Positions 25,815 to 34,067 of a DNA stretch of 64,000 nt are shown here, in pieces. The notes beneath the pieces were generated by a model, which saw only the letters and a list, made by a program, of their open reading frames with translations, made no database searches and was not told where the DNA came from. The position numbers and the translations under genes were made by a program. Each line of letters starts with the position of its first letter. Position 1 is the first letter of the stretch. The stretch is from Massilia oculi (GTDB taxonomy: Bacteria; Pseudomonadota; Gammaproteobacteria; Burkholderiales; Burkholderiaceae_D): contig NZ_CP029343.1 of NCBI RefSeq assembly GCF_003143515.1, positions 744,001 to 808,000 of the forward strand, written 5' to 3'.

Positions 25815-26178
25815 GGCGGTTCCTCTGGTTGTTGGCGAATCGGCGCGCGATGAACGGATCGAGCACCAGCTTGACGCCCCACATCAGGATGAACAGCGGC
25901 CAGCTGTTGCGGAAGGTCAGGCCGAAGGCGTTCTCCAATACGGCGAACAGCCACAGGCCGGTGAACACGGTCCACAAGCCGTTGCCGAATTCCTTCGGGC
26001 TCGGGTAGCCGATGGTCTGGCCGATGCCGACCACGACCAGCAGCAAGGGGGCGTAGTGCCAGTAATCCTGGGCATCGATATAGTGCAGGCGGTCGAGCAG
26101 CACCACCGCGCCGACGACGATCAGCAGCAGGCCCCACAGCACCTGCTTGCGCCAGCGATAGGCGTCTTCGGACTCCAT
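25804..26178 (-). CDS. DUF5668 membrane protein
   Basis: 124 residues with four hydrophobic segments: 'QVLWGLLLIVVGAVVLLDRL', 'YAPLLLVVVGIGQTIG', 'LWTVFTGLWLFAVLENAFGL' and 'SWPLFILMWGVKLVLDPFI'. It ends in a basic tail. First gene of the operon DUF5668 > LiaF-like > LytS-like kinase > LytTR regulator, all overlapping or within 3 bp. It is probably a small transmembrane partner of the LiaF-like protein. Confidence 0.82.
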   Translation of the reverse strand: MESEDAYRWRKQVLWGLLLIVVGAVVLLDRLHYIDAQDYWHYAPLLLVVVGIGQTIGYPSPKEFGNGLWTVFTGLWLFAVLENAFGLTFRNSWPLFILMWGVKLVLDPFIARRFANNQRNRHEK

Positions 26179-26194
26179 TGCGTCACTCCTTCTG

Positions 26195-26219
26195 GTTATC
26201 GAACTGGATATACGATAAC
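26195..26219 (-). promoter_or_regulatory. Perfect inverted repeat upstream of the LytTR/LiaF operon
   Basis: GTTATCG (26195-26201) and CGATAAC (26213-26219) form 7-bp perfect arms around an 11-bp AT-rich spacer, 17 bp before the first start codon of the operon. This spacing suits a dimeric regulator overlapping the promoter. Which protein binds is not known; the LytTR regulator itself is one candidate, although LytTR sites are usually direct repeats. Confidence 0.5.
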
Positions 26220-26332
26220 AAAAGGGAAGGCAATCGCGAAAGCGCTATTCGGCGAATGGCGGCTGGAAGGCGGCGAATGGAGAGCGCACGCGGCGGGCGG
26301 CGATGAATGAAGAAGAGCGGGAAGGATGGACG

Positions 26333-26357
26333 AAAAAAGCCCGCCTCGCAGGCGGGC
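26333..26357 (-). terminator. Rho-independent terminator after the 58-residue basic protein gene
   Basis: GCCCGCC / GGCGGGC stem (26339-26357) with six A's on the plus strand at 26333-26338, i.e. a U-tract for minus-strand transcripts. It lies 22 bp beyond the stop of the gene at 26380-26556. Confidence 0.85.
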
Positions 26358-26379
26358 CGTGTGCAGCGTATGGGCTGGA

Positions 26380-26556
26380 TCAGGCGGTTGTCTGCGCCTG
26401 CTCGCGCTTTGCCTGGCCTTTCGGCTGGTTGCGGTACTTGGCGCGGGCCTCAAGCTGGCGCACGGCTTCGCGCGCGACGTTGGCGCGCTTGATCTCGAGG
26501 CGTTCTTTCTTGCCGCGGTGCTGGGCGATGTGTTTGCTGCCAATCTTGCTGGTCAT
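26380..26556 (-). CDS. Small highly basic hypothetical protein (58 aa)
   Basis: A short gene with strong support: AGGAGA ribosome site before ATG 26556, 58 codons, then a terminator. The product is rich in Lys/Arg/Gln and predicted helical ('GSKHIAQHRGKKERLEIKRA', 'EAVRQLEARAKYRNQPKGQA'). It has no membrane segment or Cys. A nucleic-acid-binding role would fit the charge, but no family is recognised. Confidence 0.7.
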   Translation of the reverse strand: MTSKIGSKHIAQHRGKKERLEIKRANVAREAVRQLEARAKYRNQPKGQAKREQAQTTA

Positions 26557-26621
26557 GGATGTCTCCTGTGGTGGGCTGGGCGCCGCGTCCTCGCGGGACG
26601 TCGGCGCGGAAAGAGGGAAAA

Positions 26622-26783
26622 TCAGGAGCGGTTGGTGCCCATCTTGAGGTCGGCCGGCATCAGCATGCCCCAGCCAAGCTGGCGCCGGATTTCTTCCGGG
26701 GTCGGTGGCGGTTTCGGATCGCGCGAGCGACGTTCGAGATAGGCGCGCACCAGATGCTTGGGTGGATGCTTGACATCGTACAT
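26622..26783 (-). CDS. Small hypothetical protein (53 aa)
   Basis: 53 codons with a near-ideal GGAGG ribosome site 5 bases before ATG 26783. The product is Pro/Arg-rich: 'KHPPKHLVRAYLERRSRDPK', then 'PTPEEIRRQLGWGMLMPADL'. The family is not recognised. It is followed after 65 bp by the 58-residue basic protein gene in the same direction, and the two probably share a transcript ending at the terminator near 26340. Confidence 0.65.
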   Translation of the reverse strand: MYDVKHPPKHLVRAYLERRSRDPKPPPTPEEIRRQLGWGMLMPADLKMGTNRS

Positions 26784-27033
26784 GGCAACCTCCGCTTGTC
26801 GTTGCGGGGCGCGCCTGGACTGCTGGCGGCGCGTCCCTGAAATTGGTGCCGATCCTCGAGGCGACCGGCTAACCTGTTGAGGTTTCGGATGGCAGCGAAT
26901 CGAATCGCGCGTTCCTCACTCAGACAGGTGCATCTTATCGAAACCGCAGCCACTGCACCGTTAGGTGACGCACACTGTGCGCGTCAATACGGCCCAGCCC
27001 TCCAGGTGACCTGCGTGTGACGGCGATGGACGC

Positions 27034-27059
27034 AAAAAAAAGGGGAGCCGAAGCTCCCC
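27034..27059 (-). terminator. Terminator of the TonB-receptor gene
   Basis: GGGGAGC-CGAA-GCTCCCC hairpin (27042-27059) with eight A's on the plus strand before it, a strong U-tract for minus-strand RNA. It starts 23 bp past the stop of the 1000-residue receptor. Confidence 0.9.
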
Positions 27060-27081
27060 TGATGTCATGCGATCGCGGCGA

Positions 27082-30000
27082 TCAGAACTTGTAGCGCAGG
27101 TTCAGATAATACTGGCGGCCGCTGACATCCAGCTTTTGCTGCTCTTCCTCGCTATAGCGATACTGGGCGCGCTTGGCATTGGTCAGGTTGGTCGCGCTGA
27201 ACGCGAGTTCCAGGTTCTTGGTGAAGTAGTAGTTGGCGGAGAACGCCAGCGTGGTCACCGCGTCGGCATAGGTCGGGGCGGTCGGCATCGCGATGCCGTT
27301 GATCACCGAGAGACCCTGGCTGTTGGCGGTCGGCGACGGCGCCGTGGTGCTGTTCACGTATTCGCCGCGGTAGTTGGCCACCAGTCGCGACGACAGCTTG
27401 GCATCCTCGTAGTACAGGCCCACGTTGCCGGTCCATTCGGATGCGCCCACCATCGGGCGGCCGTCGTCGACCTTGGTCTTGGCGCGGCTGACGTTGGAGG
27501 TGAAGCCGAAGTTGGTCTTGCCGAACGGTTGCTCGTACTGCAGCTCGATGCCGTTGATCTTCGCGCCCTGCTGCGAGGCCGTGTTGATGAAGAAGGTCTT
27601 CACGGTCTGGTCGCGCGGATCGAGCAGGTCGACGGTGGAGCTGCCGACTGCGCCGGTCTTCGGATAGCCGTCGATCGACGAATGGAAGACGCTCACCGCC
27701 ACGACCGAACGCGGCGCGAAGTACCACGACCACGACAGGTCGAGGTTGTCCGAGGTTTGCGGCTCCATGTCCGGATTCGGACCGGTCACGCGGCAGCCGT
27801 TGGCGTCGCAGCCCGGGGTGCCGAAGCCGCTGCCCAGCAGATTGTAGTTCTGGCGGCCGATGGTGCGGCTGACGCCGAAGCGCGCCAGCATGTCATTGCC
27901 CATGTCATAGCGCAGGTTCAGGCTCGGCAGCCAGTTGTCGAAGGTGCGCTTGGTCGGCGTCTTGTAGTACAGGATGCCGGCGGTGGGATTGAACGGCTGG
28001 CCGTCGAAGTAGGCGGTGGCGTCGCCGGCATCGGTGATCGCGCCAGGATAGGCGGCGCAGGGAACCGGAGCCTGGCCCGGCTCCACGCGCCGGCAGGCGC
28101 CGGCCGGGATCGGGGTGGCGATATTGGCCTTGACCTCGGTGCGGGTGAAGCGCACGCCGAGGTTGCCCGACCAGCGCTCGCCTTCCAGGTTGGCCATCAC
28201 GTAGGCCGCGCTCTGGCGCTCCTGCATGTCGATCTCGGAGTTGACACGGCGCTCCCAGGCGTCGCTGGTCACCTTCGTGTTGGCGGCAATGTATTCCTTG
28301 ATCGCTTCCGGCGTGTAGGTGAAGCCGGTGTTGTCCCAGCCCGCCGGACCATCGAGACCGTCGCCGAAGTCGCCCGGGAACGCCTGCCAGCCGGTGGTCG
28401 GGGTCGGGGTGTTGGACACCACACGGCCGGTGACCGGGTCGACGGTGATGCCGTTGCGGAAGGCGGGACCGCGGCGGCCGCTGGTGCGCTTGTGGTCGGC
28501 GAAGCGCACGCCGCTTTCCAGCGACTGGAAGATGCCGCGGTCGAGGCGGTACTCGGCGTCGAACTGCGCGCTCCATTCCTTGTCCACGGTCTTCACGCCG
28601 GATGCGGCGCGGTCGACGATCGTGTAGCCGCTGCCGTCCGGGTTCAGGCCCGGCTGGTTGCCGCCGGCGTTCTGGTACTGGACGAACGGCGCGTCGTGCA
28701 GGTCGCCCAGCGCGTACGAGATTCCGGTGCCGTAGCGCGCCAGGGTCAGGCCCTGGTCGAGTTTGGTCTGGCCGACGCCGCGGGTGGCCGACAGCAGGGT
28801 CTTCACGGTGAGGTCATCGTTGACGCGATACTTGGCATCGAGGTCGAGGAAGGAGCTTTCGGCCTTGGCGCCGTCGCGGAAGAAGCCTTCCGAATTGCCG
28901 ACGTACTGCGGCGTGGTCCCGTCGGGGAAGACGATGTCGGCCGCCTTCAGCACCTTCAGCGGATGGCCGTAAACCGTGGTCTCGTCGACGATCACCGGAT
29001 TGCGGATCTGCGCGTACACGCGCTGGCCCTTCGAATTGGTGTTGGCGGCGGCGGCGGTCGTCTGTCCGAGCGGCTGGTTCTTACCGAGCAGCATGGAATA
29101 GATGGCGCTCGAGGTCAGGCGGCCGTGGTTATCCGCGTCCATGGCCGAATGGAAGCCGGTCATGGTGACGTCGAGGTCGCGGTTCGGCTTGAACTGCAGC
29201 GACAGCATGCCGCCCTTGCGGTCGCGCACCGACTCCACGAACTCCGAGCTCATCGAACCGGGCAGGCGCACGCCGTTGAGGTCGGCCGCGGTGTAACCGG
29301 TGCCGGCCAGCGACGCGTCGGTAATGCCCAGCATGGTCGAGGTGTTGATCACGTCCCAGCCGCTATTGGTGCCGTAGGCGAAGCGCGACACCGAGTCGCG
29401 CCGCACGTGGCGTTTTTCGGCGAACAGCGCGGCCAGCACGCCGAAGGTGCCGGCCTCGTTCTTCCAGGTGACCGAACCGTTCATGTCCGGCGCGTAGCGG
29501 CCCGGCAGGTCGGCATAGCTGGCGCCGACGCTGACCACGCCCGAGAAGCGCTCTTTCTGCGCCAGGGGTTTGCGGGTACTGACGTTGATGGTGCCGGCCA
29601 GGCCGCCATCGACGATGTTCGCCTGCGAGCTCTTGTAGACGACCGCCTGCTGCAGCACGTGCGACGGCATCAGCGACAGGCTGGTCGAGCGCGAGCTCGA
29701 CGCCTGGTCGGCGACATACCAGTCGGCGCTGCTGACCGCGTGGCCGTTGAAGATGATCAGCGACATGTCCGGATTGGTGCCGCGCATCGACACCTTCTCC
29801 GCTTCGTCGTAGTCGGTGCGGACCGCCACGCCGGCGAGGCGCTGCAGGGAGTCGGCCAGATTCTTGTCCGGCATCTTGCCCACGTCTTCGGCGGTGATCA
29901 CCTCGACGTTGGCCGAGGCGTCGCGCTTGACCGACAGGGATTTGGCCAGCGAGGCACGGATGCCCGTCACTTCCACGGTCTGCATCGGCACGTCGGGGGT

Positions 30001-30084
30001 GGCTTCCTGCGCCATGACCGGCAGGGCTGCAAGGCTCCAGACTGCCATCGATACGGCCGCTGCGAGCGGCTTCTGCTTGAACAT
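27082..30084 (-). CDS. TonB-dependent outer-membrane receptor (large, carbohydrate/oligosaccharide type)
   Basis: 1000 residues. Signal peptide ('FKQKPLAAAVSMAVWSLAAL' ending VMAQ), a TonB-box-like 'MQTVEVTGIRASLAKSL', plug domain ('NVEVITAEDVGKMPDKNLAD', 'VSMRGTNPDMSLIIFNGHAV'), and a 22-strand barrel ending in the outer-membrane signature 'GRQYYLNLRYKF' with C-terminal Phe. The 'GIRASLAKSLSVKRDA' start is typical of the Caulobacter/Xanthomonas-type receptors that import oligosaccharides instead of siderophores. No sugar-degrading gene or SusD-like partner is adjacent, so the substrate is open. It is monocistronic with its own terminator. Confidence 0.93.
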   Translation of the reverse strand: MFKQKPLAAAVSMAVWSLAALPVMAQEATPDVPMQTVEVTGIRASLAKSLSVKRDASANVEVITAEDVGKMPDKNLADSLQRLAGVAVRTDYDEAEKVSMRGTNPDMSLIIFNGHAVSSADWYVADQASSSRSTSLSLMPSHVLQQAVVYKSSQANIVDGGLAGTINVSTRKPLAQKERFSGVVSVGASYADLPGRYAPDMNGSVTWKNEAGTFGVLAALFAEKRHVRRDSVSRFAYGTNSGWDVINTSTMLGITDASLAGTGYTAADLNGVRLPGSMSSEFVESVRDRKGGMLSLQFKPNRDLDVTMTGFHSAMDADNHGRLTSSAIYSMLLGKNQPLGQTTAAAANTNSKGQRVYAQIRNPVIVDETTVYGHPLKVLKAADIVFPDGTTPQYVGNSEGFFRDGAKAESSFLDLDAKYRVNDDLTVKTLLSATRGVGQTKLDQGLTLARYGTGISYALGDLHDAPFVQYQNAGGNQPGLNPDGSGYTIVDRAASGVKTVDKEWSAQFDAEYRLDRGIFQSLESGVRFADHKRTSGRRGPAFRNGITVDPVTGRVVSNTPTPTTGWQAFPGDFGDGLDGPAGWDNTGFTYTPEAIKEYIAANTKVTSDAWERRVNSEIDMQERQSAAYVMANLEGERWSGNLGVRFTRTEVKANIATPIPAGACRRVEPGQAPVPCAAYPGAITDAGDATAYFDGQPFNPTAGILYYKTPTKRTFDNWLPSLNLRYDMGNDMLARFGVSRTIGRQNYNLLGSGFGTPGCDANGCRVTGPNPDMEPQTSDNLDLSWSWYFAPRSVVAVSVFHSSIDGYPKTGAVGSSTVDLLDPRDQTVKTFFINTASQQGAKINGIELQYEQPFGKTNFGFTSNVSRAKTKVDDGRPMVGASEWTGNVGLYYEDAKLSSRLVANYRGEYVNSTTAPSPTANSQGLSVINGIAMPTAPTYADAVTTLAFSANYYFTKNLELAFSATNLTNAKRAQYRYSEEEQQKLDVSGRQYYLNLRYKF

Positions 30085-30313
30085 CTTCTCTCTCCTGGGA
30101 ATAGTGCTATCGTGTTTCTTAAGACAGGCTGAAGACTGCCATGATCGGAGTATTCATGAAGTATTCCGTCCGTGAATAATCACTTGTGTTCGCTTCTATA
30201 TAACTTGAAGGAATGTACATAAAGTCGCCCTCCGTGCGGTTATGGCTGGACGAAGAAATTTCATTACCCAAGCCGGGCGCACCAGATTAGCTTGACGTTT
30301 TTACCCCACATTG

Positions 30314-31276
30314 ATGAACGCCATGCGCCTTGCCTGCCTGCTGCTTGCCAGCGCCGTCCTGACCGGGTGCGCGACCGCGCCCGCCACCCAGTCCATCCCG
30401 GGGGCGCCGCCTGCGCCCACGCCCCTGTCGGCGCTGCTGCAAAAACAGGTCTACCAGATGACGCCGTTCGAGGCCGGCCAGTACATCGCCCACATGCAGG
30501 GCGCCGAGCCGGACCTGCGCAAGCGCATCGCCGCGATCGGGCGCCAGAACATCGGCCAGCCCTACTCGCTGCACCTGCTGGGCGAGTTCCCCTACGAGAT
30601 CCACGACAGCCTGCCGCTCTACAGCCTGGCGCAGAGCGATTGCGTGGTGTTCGCCGAGCATACCTATGCGATGGCCTTGTCCGCCACGTGGGAAGAGTTC
30701 TTCTGGATGCTGCAGCGGATCCGCTACCGCGACGGCGTGATCGGCGTGGCCACGCGCAACCACTACACCGAGATGGACTGGAATGTGGCCAACCGCTGGC
30801 TGGTGACGGACGTCAGCGCGGAACTGGCTGGACCAGGCGGCCCGTCGTACGACATGAAGGTCGACCGCGCGCGCTTCCTGGCCACCCGCCACAACACGGT
30901 GCGCGACATCCCGGTCGAGACCAGCCGCCAGGCCTATGTGCCCAAGGAACAGGTGGCGGCCATCGCCGGCCAGCTGCAGGAGGGGGATTTCGTCAACGTG
31001 ATCTCGACCCGCGACGGCGAGTACTGGGCCTCGCACGTGGGCCTGGTGGTGCTGGGACCGAACGGCGAGCGCCACTTCCTGCATTCGGCCGAACCGCAGG
31101 TGCGCGAGGAGACGTTCGACTCGTATATATCGCGCACGCTCGAGCGCCAGGAGCGCAACGCGCGTGCGGGCAAGCGCGGCCAGGCGCTGGCCGGCTTCAA
31201 GTTCCTGCGCCTGAACGAACAGATCACGGTGCCGCCGATGGCGCCGCAGCCGCGTCCGGGGCGTCCTGCCGCCTGA
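30314..31276 (+). CDS. DUF1460 lipoprotein (NlpC/P60-like amidase fold)
   Basis: About 320 residues. The first 20 form a lipoprotein signal with lipobox 'LTGC'. The body matches DUF1460, annotated as N-acetylmuramoyl-L-alanine amidase-like and related to cysteine peptidases: 'SLAQSDCVVFAEHTYAMALS' holds the expected nucleophile Cys, 'YWASHVGLVVLGPNGERHFL' the probable catalytic His, and 'FLHSAEPQVREETF' the third site. It is likely anchored to the outer membrane and may trim or recycle peptidoglycan. ATG 30314 is chosen; 30323 is an alternative. Confidence 0.82.
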   Translation: MNAMRLACLLLASAVLTGCATAPATQSIPGAPPAPTPLSALLQKQVYQMTPFEAGQYIAHMQGAEPDLRKRIAAIGRQNIGQPYSLHLLGEFPYEIHDSLPLYSLAQSDCVVFAEHTYAMALSATWEEFFWMLQRIRYRDGVIGVATRNHYTEMDWNVANRWLVTDVSAELAGPGGPSYDMKVDRARFLATRHNTVRDIPVETSRQAYVPKEQVAAIAGQLQEGDFVNVISTRDGEYWASHVGLVVLGPNGERHFLHSAEPQVREETFDSYISRTLERQERNARAGKRGQALAGFKFLRLNEQITVPPMAPQPRPGRPAA

Positions 31277-31660
31277 CGTCCTGCATCGTCGACCGCGTTC
31301 CGGCCTGCCGGGTCGGGACGCCTGTTTATCTCCGCCATTCCCAACGGCATCCGCCGCCCCCGCGCTTCCCCAAATATCTCGAATCAAATAAATGGTCGCT
31401 GGAAATTATTATACAGCGCCATTTCTTATATTCACTTCTTCATATCAACCTTTGTATTCATGCATTATATCCCCTATCGCTGTTGAGTGACCTCAAACCT
31501 GTCACTCAATCTCGGACAGATAATAAGTTTATACACACAAAACCAATCGGCAAAACCACCCCACCCAGCGCAGAGTTTTATTTAAACGCCTGATCGGGCA
31601 GTAAACCATTATTTTGATTGCAGCAGCACGTCGTTCTCTTTCAGCGAGAAGCCGATTGCC
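31277..31660. other. AT-rich intergenic region before the polysaccharide locus
   Basis: 384 bp without a gene. From about 31,380 onward the base content drops sharply to AT-rich sequence ('TTATTATACAGC', 'TATATTCACTTC', 'TTTATTTAAACG'), unlike the roughly 65% GC surroundings. It probably holds the promoter of the epimerase gene. Several TATAAT-like strings occur, so no single -10 can be picked with confidence. No hairpin terminator is seen after 31,276. Confidence 0.5.
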
Positions 31661-33682
31661 ATGTCAATTCAACGCCACAACCTACCGCACCAGCTCTGCG
31701 CGAGAATCGTGTCCATGCATCGCACTGCGAAGGCCGCCCTGGCCATCGCCGTCGACCTGGTTGCGCTTCCCGTGTGTTTTTTAATCGCAATGATATTGCG
31801 CGGTGGCGATTTACAACTTGCAAAACAATTTGGTCCGGGCTCTTATTTACTGGTGGCGGTGCTGACGATAGCGGCTTTCTGGCTATCCGATTTATACCGC
31901 GCCGTCATCCGCTTTATCGACCATCGCCTGCTCACCCTGACCGGTCTCGCATTGGGCATTGCCGTATTATGCGCCTATCTTGCGTTGGTATTCCTCGATG
32001 AGGCGCGATTTCCGCGCAGCGCGCTGGCGATATATTGGTTCATCGCTTTTTCCTATGTCGTCGTATCGCGGATCGGCGTGCGCAAACTGCTGCGCAGCCA
32101 GCGCGGCCACTTCGCCGGCAAGACCTTGGCGGTCGCCATCTACGGGGCCGGCGAGGCCGGCGCCCGGCTGGCCCAGATCATGCGCGACGGCGACGAGTAC
32201 CGCCCGCTGTGCTTCTTCGACGACAAGCACGCGCTGAACGAGCGCACCGTGGCCGGCCTGCGCGTCTTCCACACCTCGCGCCTGGTCGAGCTCGGCGCCG
32301 CGCTCGGCATCCGCACCATCGTCATCGCCCTGCCCGCCGCCACGCCCGAACGCCTGCGCGAGCTGATGCAGCGCCTGGGTCAGGCCGGCGTACCCACCAA
32401 GATCCTCACCCGGCTGGTCGACCTGGCCGACGACAGGGCCAGCGACAAGTCGGTCCTGCGCGACGCCATCCGCGAGATCAAGTTCGAAGACCTGCTCGGC
32501 CGGCCGCCGGTTCCGCCGCGTCTCGACCTGTTCGCGCGGTGCGTGCGCGGCAAGGGGGTGCTGGTGACGGGCGCCGGCGGTTCCATCGGCAGCGAACTGT
32601 GTCGCCAGATCGTCACCCTGAGCCCGGCGCGCCTGCACCTGATCGACCACTCCGAATACGCCCTCTACACCATCCGGCAAGAGCTGGCGGCGCGGTTTCC
32701 CGACCTGCCCATCCACGCCCACCTGGGCTCGGTCTGCAATGCCGACCTGGTCGAACGCGTGCTGGCCGCCGGCGGCATCGACACCATCTACCATGCCGCC
32801 GCCTACAAGCACGTGCCCCTGGTAGAGACCAATATCGTCGAGGGCCTGCGCAACAATGTGCTGGGGGCCCAGATCATCGCCGCCGGCGCGGCGCGGCACG
32901 GCGTCCAGACCTGCGTGCTGATCTCCAGCGACAAGGCGGTGCGGCCGACCAATATCATGGGCGCCAGCAAGCGCATCGCCGAGCTGATCTTCCAGGCTGC
33001 GGCGGCTCGCGCCGCCGGTGGGTGCGCACCGGGCGACGACGCAAGCGGTGGCGCCGGCCATGACCCGGCCCATGGCGCGGGAAACAAGGCAGGCACGACA
33101 TTCTGCATGGTCCGCTTCGGCAATGTGCTGGGCTCCTCGGGGTCCGTGATCCCCCTGTTCCAGCGCCAGATTCAGCGCGGCGGGCCGGTGACGATCACCC
33201 ATCCCGAGGTGTCGCGCTACTTCATGCTCATCCCCGAGGCGGCCCAGCTGGTGATCCAGGCCGGCGCCATGGCCAAGGGCGGCGACGTGTTCGTGCTCGA
33301 CATGGGCGAGCCGGTGCGCATCCTCGACCTGGCGCGCACCATGATCGCCATGCACGGCCTCACCGAGCGCACGCCGCAGCAGCCGCGCGGCGACATCGAG
33401 ATCCAGTTCATCGGCTTGTTCCCGGGCGAAAAGCTGCATGAAGAACTGCTCACCGACGGCACCGTCTTCCCGAGCGAGCACCAGCGCATCATGCGCATGA
33501 AGGAGAGCGCGCTGCGGCCCAATGTGCTCGAGACCTGCATCACCTGTCTCATGATGGCCTGCGAGACCCATGAGCGCGCCCCATCGAGTCGATGGTCAAG
33601 GCCATCGTGTCCGAATACGTACCCTCGACGCCGGCGCCCTTGCCGCAGGCGCCGGTCGAGGAGCCCGTGCCTGCCGGCCTGA
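31661..33682 (+). CDS. Polysaccharide-biosynthesis nucleotide-sugar dehydratase/epimerase, CapD/WbpM type (3' frameshift)
   Basis: Membrane-anchored UDP-GlcNAc C4/C6-dehydratase family enzyme for O-antigen, capsule or EPS sugars. Four N-terminal helices, a first Rossmann domain ('LAVAIYGAGEAGARLAQIM'), then the catalytic SDR domain with 'VLVTGAGGSIGSELCRQIV', 'YHAAAYKHVPLVE', the Met/Lys active-site region 'TNIMGASKRIAELIFQ' and 'GEKLHEELLTDG'. From residue about 640 the frame changes: a one-base loss near 33578-33582 sends translation into a Arg-rich tail ending at 33682. The +1 frame continues correctly as 'IESMVKAIVSEYVPSTPAPL' to a TAG at 33709-33711. Only the last ~42 residues are affected, so partial activity is possible. 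Confidence 0.88.
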   Translation: MSIQRHNLPHQLCARIVSMHRTAKAALAIAVDLVALPVCFLIAMILRGGDLQLAKQFGPGSYLLVAVLTIAAFWLSDLYRAVIRFIDHRLLTLTGLALGIAVLCAYLALVFLDEARFPRSALAIYWFIAFSYVVVSRIGVRKLLRSQRGHFAGKTLAVAIYGAGEAGARLAQIMRDGDEYRPLCFFDDKHALNERTVAGLRVFHTSRLVELGAALGIRTIVIALPAATPERLRELMQRLGQAGVPTKILTRLVDLADDRASDKSVLRDAIREIKFEDLLGRPPVPPRLDLFARCVRGKGVLVTGAGGSIGSELCRQIVTLSPARLHLIDHSEYALYTIRQELAARFPDLPIHAHLGSVCNADLVERVLAAGGIDTIYHAAAYKHVPLVETNIVEGLRNNVLGAQIIAAGAARHGVQTCVLISSDKAVRPTNIMGASKRIAELIFQAAAARAAGGCAPGDDASGGAGHDPAHGAGNKAGTTFCMVRFGNVLGSSGSVIPLFQRQIQRGGPVTITHPEVSRYFMLIPEAAQLVIQAGAMAKGGDVFVLDMGEPVRILDLARTMIAMHGLTERTPQQPRGDIEIQFIGLFPGEKLHEELLTDGTVFPSEHQRIMRMKESALRPNVLETCITCLMMACETHERAPSSRWSRPSCPNTYPRRRRPCRRRRSRSPCLPA

Positions 33683-33801
33683 TTGGCAAGTTCGTGCCGT
33701 TCCGGATCTAGCGCCTGCCGGCGCCGCCGTTTCATACCGTCACATCGTTGTCATACGTGCCGTCTTTACCTGCAGTCATACAGTCAATGTCGAGGAAACC
33801 C

Positions 33802-33909
33802 ATGCGAGACGAGAACCAATCAGTTCACCTGGAGCAGCTGCTGGACCGGCTGCGCGACCGCCATGCCGTGATCGGCATCATCGGGCTCGGCTACAGCGTA
33901 TTGAGATAG
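33802..33909 (+). pseudogene. 5' fragment of a nucleotide-sugar dehydrogenase (WbpA/WecC-type)
   Basis: ATG 33802 has a GAGGAA ribosome site and encodes 'HLEQLLDRLRDRHAVIGIIG' then LGY, the start of the NAD-binding Rossmann fold of UDP-N-acetylglucosamine/mannosamine dehydrogenases (expected GLGYVGLPLA). After Gly-Leu-Gly-Tyr at about 33893 the sequence changes to 'SVLR' and stops at 33907-33909. All downstream domains are gone. The continuation is the antisense of the opposing fragment, marking a deletion junction. Confidence 0.75.
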
Positions 33910-34034
33910 CCCTTCAGGTCGACCGCGGATTCCTCGGGCAAGGGTTCGGGCGGGCGTGGATCGAACGGCACCGACAGCACCGGCGGGCTGTGCGAGACCT
34001 GTTTGAGCGAATGCGCCTCGTGCGGGCTGGTCAT
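33891..34034 (-). pseudogene. 5' fragment of a putative Wzc-type chain-length/tyrosine-kinase gene
   Basis: ATG 34034 follows a good GAGGAG ribosome site, 34 bp downstream of wza. The 47-codon product ends 'LPEESAVDLKGYLNTL', which resembles the cytosolic start of Wzc/EpsB-like proteins just before their first membrane helix, and stops at a TAG supplied by the antisense of the dehydrogenase fragment. Position directly after wza is where wzc lies in EPS operons. The assignment rests on this context plus a short match, so the family call is moderate; truncation at the junction is clear. Confidence 0.6.
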
Positions 34035-34067
34035 GGCGGGACTCCTCGGGACAGCATCGGCAGTTGC

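Noticed and set aside
27067..30132. A 1021-codon open frame on the plus strand through the TonB-receptor gene
   Set aside because: It is the antisense of a clear outer-membrane receptor. Its composition is Val/Gly/Arg/His-rich nonsense without any domain; high GC leaves long stop-free antisense frames.
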